Assembly: GCA_016124645.1 (NCBI GenBank) | Contig: WGNE01000065.1 | Span: 1-46,766, forward strand | Direction: 5' to 3' | DNA: 46,766 nt | Source of the DNA: Alphaproteobacteria bacterium | Lineage (GTDB): Bacteria > Pseudomonadota > Alphaproteobacteria > Micavibrionales > UBA2020 | Shown: positions 32,601 through 39,122 of the stretch, in pieces | Numbering within the stretch: position 1 is the stretch's first letter | Layout of the letters: the number at the start of each line of letters is the position of its first letter | The notes under the pieces: generated by a model | Seen by the model: the letters and a program-made list of their open reading frames with translations, nothing else | What the model was told of the DNA's origin: nothing | Database searches by the model: none | Made by a program: the position numbers and the translations under genes

Positions 32601-33308
32601 TGCGGGGACAAGGTCTATTTCGCCTCTCGCGCGCTGCCGCGCGCTGTGCTGGGCGTCATTTCCCGCAGATGGTTCACGCGCAAGACGGAAAAGATCGAGC
32701 TTCCCGCGCTCTCGGGCGGCGTCAGCGCGATTGCCTGCGGCAAGGACGGCGTGATCTACCTCGGCACCTCCGGCGGGGACGCGGCGGCGGTATCGGGTGC
32801 TGACGTGCTCTATCGCCATCATCTTGACAAGGCGCACCCCACCACGCTGGCGGCGCAGGGGGATGGCGCATGGCTCGGCACTTCCTCGGGCGGGCTCTAT
32901 TACATGACGAAAAAAGGGCTGAAGCGCGAAACCTACCCGAAGGACGCGGCGGTCGAGCCCGTCACCTCGCTTTCCGCGAACGGGAAGCTGCTGTGGATGG
33001 CGAGCGAAGGCGGCGGGTTGCGGCTGCGCGACCATAACGGCTGGAAGCAATTCACCCCGGCCAAGGGGAACTTCCCCTATGCGTCGCCCGGCAAGATAAA
33101 GGCATGGAAGAACGGCGTCTGGTTCATGCCGGACGCCTATACGGTTTCAAAAGGCATCGGCTATTTTGAAAACGGCAAGGCGCAGCTCTACCAGCCGCCC
33201 AGCCACGATATTTTCGACATCGTCGATTTCGACGTCGCGCCCGACGGCGCGGCATGGGTCGGCTCGGAATCGTCCGGCATCTACCGGCTTGAAAGGGGGG
33301 CGCGATGA
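29631..33308 (+). CDS. Large exported chimera: CsgG/FlgO-like domain, TPR, beta-propellers
   Basis: 1225 residues, GGGGAG before the ATG, signal peptide 1-23. Residues about 27-165: CsgG/FlgO-type domain (VAVTVMPFVALDDDGQAWMG, FDVLERDRLQGFIREMELQE, VGALAKVDQVIYGNYSLSGG). About 175-330: TPR helices (YEGMDLYDKGKYQDAYGAFL). About 580-880: a sialidase-like propeller with Asp-box-like motifs S-x-D-....-W (SRSADGKSW, LLASDDAKKW, KSFDLKTW). About 950-1225: repeats like those of two-component-regulator propellers (DDGRAWWGIETG, KDGVIYLGTSGG, GDGAWLGTSSGGLY, ANGKLLWMASEGGGL, PDGAAWVGSESSGIY). No catalytic residues of sialidases can be claimed. It is probably a periplasmic or surface scaffold and sensor. 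The next gene overlaps its stop by four bases. Confidence 0.8.
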   Translation: MRLTPVIALLLCFAFAAPHHARAAGAQARVAVTVMPFVALDDDGQAWMGKALSDLVGQQLQASGGFDVLERDRLQGFIREMELQESGFAAPENVKRVGALAKVDQVIYGNYSLSGGLITLHLMEMDVKRQLIVRDEGATGSAADLQSAVDKLVADFLKKRGEAPAGSETQQIRYRATDSVPALRHFYEGMDLYDKGKYQDAYGAFLLAARGDDKYLDARLWAARMLEYTGQDEQAALSYKKLYDAAPAAVEGRDALFFAARLLEKSDPDAAAGYYKTIADIMPKAPESLEAESGLARVLEAQGKHAEAYRALQGIEDFREQAVTMVFRLAGQAFHERRRDFYDALHGLMRAAHGKGLDKQDRLAAMIDVQMRNSRFFNWRDALSLYRGAVLRMVGLYRKARAEDATLEPPRGAFAVDAANPTIGEDHLGEKKSLFFQDEKYMPQWKEHFYAAIVPEGYTATGVTLSVTGRLPDPTATSDFTLRVFGFPLVKNYYNNWLGVIYGQTQQVTTLTKDIPFHGRDRDILVFQLIENRGQISNWHVTFHLKKMQGDEKPQTQTARTGDFEGAVQARLALHEDASTIADPQYIEQYDSKKRLAMAYSGPRGLWLVVSKGSLNAGDTDLWVSRSADGKSWTELSRMDVNGQSNDFAPQLVASEDGGMRLFWLSDRRGLGWELWTSALEKDEDRWSQPARVPGVALGRKGLTAEAQRGRDLPAFAATQDDHGRWLLAVPALKGGGINLLASDDAKKWKRIARVDGGKRFYDPVLFQDKTGVYWLGALNDDVMFKLMKSFDLKTWREKEYALGSYSRHWSDGGNGNYGSLSQIAGYPLRLFGADGGGLALLFSDTVTGLQYAFFRPDTQKPQPDLVRDVTMEPYAAARTGRGNWLVAVWQGDDIVLRHYHRFAFAANEENAASDPLYHETEFDAKGDRWDRRIARTRFVMPDVTAVGVADDGRAWWGIETGVMALKGKNFYVADVSMGFFDHHATDIVPCGDKVYFASRALPRAVLGVISRRWFTRKTEKIELPALSGGVSAIACGKDGVIYLGTSGGDAAAVSGADVLYRHHLDKAHPTTLAAQGDGAWLGTSSGGLYYMTKKGLKRETYPKDAAVEPVTSLSANGKLLWMASEGGGLRLRDHNGWKQFTPAKGNFPYASPGKIKAWKNGVWFMPDAYTVSKGIGYFENGKAQLYQPPSHDIFDIVDFDVAPDGAAWVGSESSGIYRLERGAR

Positions 33309-33802
33309 AATACGGTCTCAGCATTCTGTTGCTATGCGTTTTCGGTTTTCTGGGCGGCGTCGCATCGGACCAGTTCATGCGGCATGTCGCGGCGGCGGAT
33401 GCGCCTTACCGCAGCGAAAAAGGCGGCGTGCGTTATCTTGACGGCACGGGCCGCCTGCGGCTCGACATCGGCACCTTCAATGGGCAGGCGGTGCAGGACA
33501 TGTACGGCGACGACGGCAAACTGCGCCTGCAATTCGGCACTTACGATGGCAGCGTGCGCCCGAGCGAGAAGGGCTTGCCCAGCATGACGCTCTACGACAA
33601 CGACGGACGGCTGCGGATGCTTTTCCGGCTCGATGGGCCCAATCAGGGGCCGCTCATCATCATGAAGGACAAGCGCGGGCGCGACCGCATCATCTTCGGG
33701 CTGGACCTCTGGAGCGAGGATGAAGACCCCTTTCTCGCCGTCTTCGACAAGAACGGGCGCAAGCAGGACGTCATCGGCCGTTTCACCATGAAGCCGCTTT
33801 AG
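33305..33802 (+). CDS. Membrane-anchored protein with five D-x-x-GR-R repeats
   Basis: 165 residues. One N-terminal hydrophobic helix (about residues 3-20, anchor or signal) is followed by short beta-type repeats: YLDGTGRLRLDIGTFNG, YGDDGKLRLQFGTYDG, YDNDGRLRMLFRLDG, MKDKRGRDRIIFGLDL and FDKNGRKQDVIGRF. They are spaced by roughly 25-30 residues and look like the strands of a small propeller or beta-solenoid. It starts in the ATGA shared with the stop of the 1225-residue protein, so the two are translationally coupled and may work together. Family not recognised. Confidence 0.75.
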   Translation: MKYGLSILLLCVFGFLGGVASDQFMRHVAAADAPYRSEKGGVRYLDGTGRLRLDIGTFNGQAVQDMYGDDGKLRLQFGTYDGSVRPSEKGLPSMTLYDNDGRLRMLFRLDGPNQGPLIIMKDKRGRDRIIFGLDLWSEDEDPFLAVFDKNGRKQDVIGRFTMKPL

Positions 33803-33811
33803 GGGATGCGC

Positions 33812-34606
33812 ATGAAAAAGACCTTTATGCTATTTATGTTTCTCGCATGTCTCGCGGCTTCTCCACCGGCGCGCGCAGGGGAAGCGGGCCGCGTGAAAAT
33901 CGCCATCCTGCCCTTTGACAGTTCTTTGGCTTCGTCCTACGACGCGCTGCGCGACGGGATGCCGGACATGCTGACCGCCTGTTTCACCGCGCATGCGGAG
34001 AAGGCGGAAATCCTCGATCGCTCGGCGCTTGCCGACATCGCGGCGGAGGCGACGCAGAATTTCGACATCCGCAAGATCCACCTCGACGCCGCCACGCATA
34101 TCCTGCGCGGCAGTCTCGTGCCCGAAGGGGACGGCTTTTTGCTGACCTTGATGCTCTACGACCTGCACAGCGCGAAGCTGGCGGCGAGCGCGACGGCGGC
34201 GGGCGGCGACGGGGAGGCGCCGGACGTGGCCTGCCGAGGCGTCGATGCGCTGGCGCAAAAGCTGGACGGGCTGGAAAAACCCGGCACGGGCGCGGCGCAG
34301 ACGGAGGAGCAAAAGAAGGAGGCGCGCAGGGCCGCGAAACAGGGGCGGCTGATGATGGAAGGCCTCGGCTATTATTATAACGGCGCCTACGAACAGGCCT
34401 TTCCCGCCTTCATGAAGCTGCTGCGCGACGCGCCGAACAACGCGGGCGCGCGCTACTGGCTGGGCATGAGCTACCGCGCGGCGGGCATGGAAGATTCGGC
34501 CCGCATCGAGTTCAAAAAATTCACCGTGCAGTTCCCCAAAGACCCGCGCGCGGCGGAGGTCGCCGCCTATCTTCAGGGGGAACCGGACGACAAGAAGAAG
34601 GAATAG
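33812..34606 (+). CDS. Exported CsgG/FlgO-like protein with TPR end
   Basis: 264 residues from the second ATG (AGGGG lies six bases before it; the first ATG at 33806 is too close). Signal peptide ends PPARAGEA. Residues about 27-125 carry a third CsgG/FlgO-type domain of the unit: VKIAILPFDSSLASSYDALR, KAEILDRSALADIAAEATQN and HLDAATHILRGSLVPEG. A Lys/Glu/Ala-rich link leads to a TPR-like C-terminus (YYYNGAYEQAFPAFMKLLRD, ARYWLGMSYRAAGMEDSARI). A periplasmic assembly or transport role is inferred from the family and the neighbours. Confidence 0.78.
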   Translation: MKKTFMLFMFLACLAASPPARAGEAGRVKIAILPFDSSLASSYDALRDGMPDMLTACFTAHAEKAEILDRSALADIAAEATQNFDIRKIHLDAATHILRGSLVPEGDGFLLTLMLYDLHSAKLAASATAAGGDGEAPDVACRGVDALAQKLDGLEKPGTGAAQTEEQKKEARRAAKQGRLMMEGLGYYYNGAYEQAFPAFMKLLRDAPNNAGARYWLGMSYRAAGMEDSARIEFKKFTVQFPKDPRAAEVAAYLQGEPDDKKKE

Positions 34607-34609
34607 GGC

Positions 34610-35278
34610 ATGAGGATATTATTGCTGCTTATTATCGGGCTTTCCGTGGTCGCGGTCGTCGCCGGCATCGGCTATAACCACGCGAACCAGGCGCCTGCGG
34701 CGACCTATGCCGTCACGCTGGCCGACGGCAAGACGGTGCAATGGCCGCCGCGCGTGGGCCACCCCTATCCCGACCTGGAGCTCGTGGACAGCCGCGGCGA
34801 AATCGTGAAGCTGGCGGATTTCAAGGGCAAGGTCATCATCGTCGAGCCGGTCGGCATGACCTGCGCCGCCTGCAACGCCTTTTCCGGCGGCAACGAGGTC
34901 GGCGGCTTCAAGGGCATACAGCCGCAGGGCGGGCTGGATTCGATCGAGAAGTACTTTCCACAGTACACCCACGGCGTTTCCCTGCACGACGACCGCATCG
35001 TCTTCGTCCAGCTGCTGCTCTATAACTACCTCATGCAGGGGCCGACGCAGGAGGATGCGCAGGCATGGGCGAAGCACTTCGGGATGGGCAGGTACAAAAA
35101 CACATATGTCCTGGCCGGCGGGCCGCAGCTTGTCGGCACCTCCAGCTACGCCATGATTCCGGGCTTCCAGCTTATCGACAAGGACTTCATCCTGCGCAGT
35201 GACGCCACCGGCGACCTGCCCAAGCAAAGCATCTGGACCGACTTGCTGCCCATGGTTCCGCAACTTTTGAAGGAGTAA
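34610..35278 (+). CDS. Membrane-anchored thioredoxin-fold protein with CAAC motif
   Basis: 222 residues. An N-terminal helix (residues 2-22, ILLLLIIGLSVVAVVAGIG) anchors a periplasmic redoxin domain: PYPDLELVDSRGEIVKLADF, then GKVIIVEPVGMTCAACNAFS with a C-x-x-C at the usual thioredoxin or SCO1 position, and TYVLAGGPQLVGTSSYAMIP (Pro near the end as in the cis-Pro loop) plus FQLIDKDFILRSDATGDLP. It could reduce or form disulfides, or insert metal as SCO proteins do. The exported proteins of the same unit include one with four Cys, a possible substrate. Confidence 0.8.
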   Translation: MRILLLLIIGLSVVAVVAGIGYNHANQAPAATYAVTLADGKTVQWPPRVGHPYPDLELVDSRGEIVKLADFKGKVIIVEPVGMTCAACNAFSGGNEVGGFKGIQPQGGLDSIEKYFPQYTHGVSLHDDRIVFVQLLLYNYLMQGPTQEDAQAWAKHFGMGRYKNTYVLAGGPQLVGTSSYAMIPGFQLIDKDFILRSDATGDLPKQSIWTDLLPMVPQLLKE

Positions 35279-35281
35279 GAC

Positions 35282-35815
35282 ATGAAAAAACATCTCGCGT
35301 TTCTTTGCTGCCTGCTGCTGGCCGCCCCCGCGGCGCGCGCGGATGATTCCATCCGCCAGTCGATGACGGTCTCGCAGGCCTATAGCGCCATTCCCCACCA
35401 GAAAACGCGCTTCGACCCCGCGACCGCGACGATGCCGGAGCGCGAGCTGCTGGACGTATTCTTCGGCCTGACCGACCTTGCGGTCGCGGAAAGGGTCATC
35501 GAGCAAAGGGCGATCACGGGCGGGCAGGCTTATGTCGATAATTACGACGCCATCCTCGCGAAGCTGGCCGCGCTCGACGTGCCGCCGAAGATGCAAAAAG
35601 CCTATGACCTCATCACGCAGGCAGTGCGCGAACAGCGCGAATATCTTGCAAGGGTGCGGGGCGGGGAAAAGTTCAACGCGAACGCGCCGCTGGTCGAAAG
35701 CTCCCACCAGAAACTGGTCGCGGCCTACGGGATTTTGATGCAGGCCTACCCGAACGAGGACGCGCACAACAAGCAGGCCTTCTTCGACCACCTCTGCGCG
35801 CTGGATTTCAAGTAA
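35282..35815 (+). CDS. Small exported protein, unknown
   Basis: 177 residues, AAGGAG before the ATG, signal peptide ending APAARADD. The mature part is helical: MTVSQAYSAIPHQKTRFDPA, LLDVFFGLTDLAVAERVIEQ, MQKAYDLITQAVREQREYLA and SSHQKLVAAYGILMQAYPNE. The 'QAY..IPH..T.F' motif near the N-terminus and the helical hairpins have no family I recognise. It is the last gene of the nine-gene unit; the convergent EamA-type gene ends four bases away. Confidence 0.75.
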   Translation: MKKHLAFLCCLLLAAPAARADDSIRQSMTVSQAYSAIPHQKTRFDPATATMPERELLDVFFGLTDLAVAERVIEQRAITGGQAYVDNYDAILAKLAALDVPPKMQKAYDLITQAVREQREYLARVRGGEKFNANAPLVESSHQKLVAAYGILMQAYPNEDAHNKQAFFDHLCALDFK

Positions 35816-35818
35816 AAA

Positions 35819-37768
35819 TCAGTACAGCTTGATGATGCCGTATTTGTGCAGCAGCAAAAGCAGTATGGCGGTGAAACCCGCGGCGTTGAGCAGCAGGGTG
35901 AGCCATTTAAGGTCGCGCTGGGCCTTGGGCAGCAGCACGCTTTCATATGCGCCGTCGGGCCGGCGGGTGATGACGGCCAGCGGCTTGTCCTCTGCCACGA
36001 AGACGCGCTTTTGCACCAGCTCGAAGGGAACGTAGGGCAGGAAGCCGTGGTGCAGCAGCGGCATTTGCTTGTTCAGGAAGTCGGCGACCTCCGTCTCGCT
36101 CCGGTTCGCGCCGAGGTCGAAGGACTGGAAGAGCAGGATGAGCACCGTGGTGATGAGCGCGATGGCCGCGATGTCCCCGTACCAGTTGGGGCTGCGGTCC
36201 GTCGCGATGAGGAAGGCCATGATGCTGGCGAAGGACAGCAGCACGACCGGCCATTTCTCCGCCAGCGACAGGAACTGTGAGCGCAGGTAGATCCACTGCG
36301 ATACACCGTGGCCCAGCTCGTCGATGCGCTCATTCACTTTTTCCGGCGGAGCGTCCCCATAGGCGGCGCGCACCGTGCGGTTGAAGCTTTCCAGCACGGC
36401 GCTGATCTTCTGGATGAGGACGCGGCGGCGCGATTGCTGCGTGTTGACGTCGAAGTCCAGCACATAGACGCACAGGCGGTAGGCGAGATTCTTGATTTTC
36501 GGCAGCGCGGCCTTGGCCTTCGTATGTCTTTGCGTTTCCTCGATGATCTCGCCCATGATGTTGACGTTGTCGATCTCCAGCAGGTTCTCCGACTTGTTGC
36601 GGTCGAGCAACCGGCTCAACAGGAAGCTGATGACGATGGCGAAGACGCCGGCCATCACTTCGGGGTTGATGCCGTTGAAGGGGTTGTCGCCCATCAGCCC
36701 CGCGTTGCGCATCATGATGGGGATTTGCAGCACGATGACGCTGGAGAAGATGAACAAAAGTGGGGCCGCGGTATTGGCCGTCCACGCCCTCGTGCCCGCC
36801 TGCAGCTGGAACATGGCGAAAAGCACGATGAGCACGCCGAAGATCATCTGCTGGTCCACATGCGCGCCGTTCAGGTAAAGCGCGACCGCGCCGATGAGCG
36901 GTGGCAGGTAGTTGAAGCCGGAGCGCGCGGCCTCCGACACATGGGTCATGGTGTAGCTGAAGAAGAAATCCGCGCCGAAATAGACCACGAAGCCCAGCCA
37001 GAAGGGCGCGGCCAATGCTTTCAAGGGCAGGTGCAGCGGGTCGATATGCGCGCCCGTGCCGGACAGGATGGCCCAGAGCGCGAGCATGACGGCGAAGCCG
37101 GACAGAAAGCGGATCTGCAGGGCGGAGTACCGGAAACTCGTCGGCAGGTCGGGCGGCAGGTTCATCTCCACCCTGCGCGCGCGGGCGCGGGCGAGGCCGT
37201 GGTAGTCGCCCACCGCGTTGACGCAGCCGAAAAGCGCGGAGACGAAACCGGCCAGTATCAGCGCGCCGCGGCCAAGGGCGATGCCGCTGTGCTCGCCGAT
37301 CGCAAGCCCGCTCATGACGGTGAAGGCGACGCCGAGCGCGGCGACCGCGATGACCTTCATTTCATAGCCGCTGCTGCGCTGCGCCCATGTGCTGGGGAAA
37401 AGCGCGTTGGAAACGGCGAAGACGAAGGGCCACATGAAGTGCATCAGCATGCCGGGCACCTGCGGCCCGTTTTGCACGGCAAGATAGAAAAGCAAAAAGC
37501 AGATACCCTGACAGGCGCCCGAGAGGGCGAAAAATCCGAAGGCGCCCCGGGCCTGCCGGATGAACTTGAAATCCGCGAGCAAATCCTTGAGCCGCGTGAG
37601 GTTCAGCCCCGTCACGCCCAGCACGGCGAAGAGATGCAGGAGAAGGGTTATCTCGAAAAAATTCACGGCGGGCGCGGCGCGCACGGCGACCAGCGCCTGC
37701 GTGCCCCAAAGCATGGTGGCGAAAATCCCCGCGGGCAGCGCGAAGCTGCCTTTTTTCAGCCGCAGCAT
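35819..37768 (-). CDS. EamA-type transporter fused to an extra membrane/cytosolic domain
   Basis: 649 residues from the ATG at 37768, which has AAGGA nine bases upstream. Residues about 10-330 contain ten hydrophobic segments in the drug/metabolite transporter (EamA) arrangement: SFALPAGIFATMLWGTQALV, ACQGICFLLFYLAVQNGPQV, MLMHFMWPFVFAVSNALF and GFNYLPPLIGAVALYLNGAH. After two more helices comes a soluble part (about 400-500, with DVNTQQSRRRVLIQKISAVL), then further helices (AEKWPVVLLSFASIMAFLIA and a last one near the C-terminus, LLLNAAGFTAILLLLLHKYG). EamA proteins are usually near 300 residues, so this is a fusion. It is co-directional with the kinase-fold gene 24 bases upstream. Confidence 0.8.
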   Translation of the reverse strand: MLRLKKGSFALPAGIFATMLWGTQALVAVRAAPAVNFFEITLLLHLFAVLGVTGLNLTRLKDLLADFKFIRQARGAFGFFALSGACQGICFLLFYLAVQNGPQVPGMLMHFMWPFVFAVSNALFPSTWAQRSSGYEMKVIAVAALGVAFTVMSGLAIGEHSGIALGRGALILAGFVSALFGCVNAVGDYHGLARARARRVEMNLPPDLPTSFRYSALQIRFLSGFAVMLALWAILSGTGAHIDPLHLPLKALAAPFWLGFVVYFGADFFFSYTMTHVSEAARSGFNYLPPLIGAVALYLNGAHVDQQMIFGVLIVLFAMFQLQAGTRAWTANTAAPLLFIFSSVIVLQIPIMMRNAGLMGDNPFNGINPEVMAGVFAIVISFLLSRLLDRNKSENLLEIDNVNIMGEIIEETQRHTKAKAALPKIKNLAYRLCVYVLDFDVNTQQSRRRVLIQKISAVLESFNRTVRAAYGDAPPEKVNERIDELGHGVSQWIYLRSQFLSLAEKWPVVLLSFASIMAFLIATDRSPNWYGDIAAIALITTVLILLFQSFDLGANRSETEVADFLNKQMPLLHHGFLPYVPFELVQKRVFVAEDKPLAVITRRPDGAYESVLLPKAQRDLKWLTLLLNAAGFTAILLLLLHKYGIIKLY

Positions 37769-37792
37769 GATGTCGTTTCCTTCCATGGCACG

Positions 37793-38821
37793 TCAGACCC
37801 CCAGCAGTTTTTTCAGGCAGTGGACGTAGAAATCGGGTTCCGGGTAGGGTTCCTGCACGCGCCCGTCCGCCCAGCGGCGCGCGGCCGCGCCGAGCCTGCG
37901 CAACAGCCATTGCGCCTCGAGATAGAGATGTTCGGGCCGCGCGGCGAGGCGGCGGCATTCCTCCAGCCCGTAGCCTTCGCAAAAGGCGGAAAACAGCTCC
38001 GCGTCCGGCACGTACCAGCCGGAGCGCGCATGGACCAGCGTCCAGTACTTCAGCGGGAAGAAATCCTGCGAGAAATCGCCGATGCCGGCCTTTTCCCAGT
38101 CGGTCACCCGCACGCGGCCGAGGTTATCGACCATGATGTTGTTGCCGAAGAAGTTTTTGCTGACCAGCCCCGTTTCCGCCGCATTCGCGTCATGCGGCAG
38201 TTTTTGCAGCGCGTGGAGCAGGACGAGCGGCAATTGCGCCTCGACCGCGGATATCGCCGCATCCAGCTTGAATATATCCGCCGTCTTCGCGGGCTTGCCC
38301 TGCGCGACGGCCTTGAAGCCGGCATAGTATTTGGGGAATTTCAGCCGGTGGAAGCGGCGCAGCGCAAGCCCCGCCTGCCGGAAATAGCGACGCTTGGGCG
38401 CGGCGGCGAGGTTCGGCCCCTCCATCCAGCGGCGGATGTAGAAGGGGCGCGGCCATATTTTGCCGGTGGAATCCCATGCGTAAATCTCCGCCCCGCCCGG
38501 GCAGGAAAGGGGCGCGTCGAAATCCGCGAAGGTTTCATCGAACAGGCTCTTGGTCTTCCTGATGTATTCCTCCGCCGCGCCTTCCGGGCATTCGGAAAGC
38601 AGCCGGGCCACGAAGGCGGTGCGGTGCGCGACGTCCTCTTCCGGCTTGTCCGATTCATTGATGCGCAGCACCAGCGGCCCCGCCGCGGTTTCATAGCGCA
38701 TGGCCGACCATTCCTCGTCATAGCTGGAGGCAGAGAGCCGCACGCGGCTTTTTTGCGGGATGAGGTTATAGAGGTAGTCCTGAAAGAATTCTTCCTGAAG
38801 CTTCCTGTCCATCAAGTTCAT
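37793..38821 (-). CDS. Aminoglycoside-phosphotransferase-fold protein lacking the catalytic Asp
   Basis: 342 residues. The fold is seen from MRYETAAGPLVLRINESDK (N-lobe Lys/Arg strand), FYIRRWMEGPNLA (hinge) and AGLALRRFHRLKFP. The catalytic loop, HxDxxxxN in active enzymes, reads SKNFFGNN (residues 221-228): His to Ser and the catalytic Asp to Asn223, while the metal-binding Asn228 is kept. The second metal site is present: VRVTDWEKAGIGDFSQD (D241). It may be a pseudokinase, or a kinase with altered chemistry. First gene of a two-gene unit with the EamA-type transporter, so both may act on the same small molecule. Confidence 0.75.
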   Translation of the reverse strand: MNLMDRKLQEEFFQDYLYNLIPQKSRVRLSASSYDEEWSAMRYETAAGPLVLRINESDKPEEDVAHRTAFVARLLSECPEGAAEEYIRKTKSLFDETFADFDAPLSCPGGAEIYAWDSTGKIWPRPFYIRRWMEGPNLAAAPKRRYFRQAGLALRRFHRLKFPKYYAGFKAVAQGKPAKTADIFKLDAAISAVEAQLPLVLLHALQKLPHDANAAETGLVSKNFFGNNIMVDNLGRVRVTDWEKAGIGDFSQDFFPLKYWTLVHARSGWYVPDAELFSAFCEGYGLEECRRLAARPEHLYLEAQWLLRRLGAAARRWADGRVQEPYPEPDFYVHCLKKLLGV

Positions 38822-39122
38822 GCGCTGCTTCCCCCGAACGGCTTCATGCTTGTCGCAAGCGGCCCTGCCGGGATGATTCTAGCAGAGATGGGCATGACCC
38901 CGAAACCCGGCATTTCCGGCGAAAACGCGGCTTGGCGGCCACGCAAGGCGGGGATTATCTATCTACTTGATTATAAATAATATTTATGAGTTTTTCGGCG
39001 GCAAAGCGGGTGTGTCGTTTTGCCGTGCGGTTTAATCCGGCGGGTTAATGAATTTTTCATATCCGTGGTGCATTATATGGTGTAACTTTATTTCTGGAAA
39101 TATTTTTTCAGGGCATATTTTC
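38822..39122. other. Divergent control region, no gene recognised
   Basis: Between the kinase-fold gene (-) and the deaminase-fusion gene (+). The right half is AT-rich (38965-39122), with ATTATAAATAATATTTAT near 38969 and several weak -10-like boxes near 39072; no single pair is convincing. Confidence 0.4.

Noticed and set aside
36308-38980. 890-codon open frame antisense to the EamA and kinase-fold genes
   Set aside because: Covers two well supported genes on the other strand and has no domain of its own.
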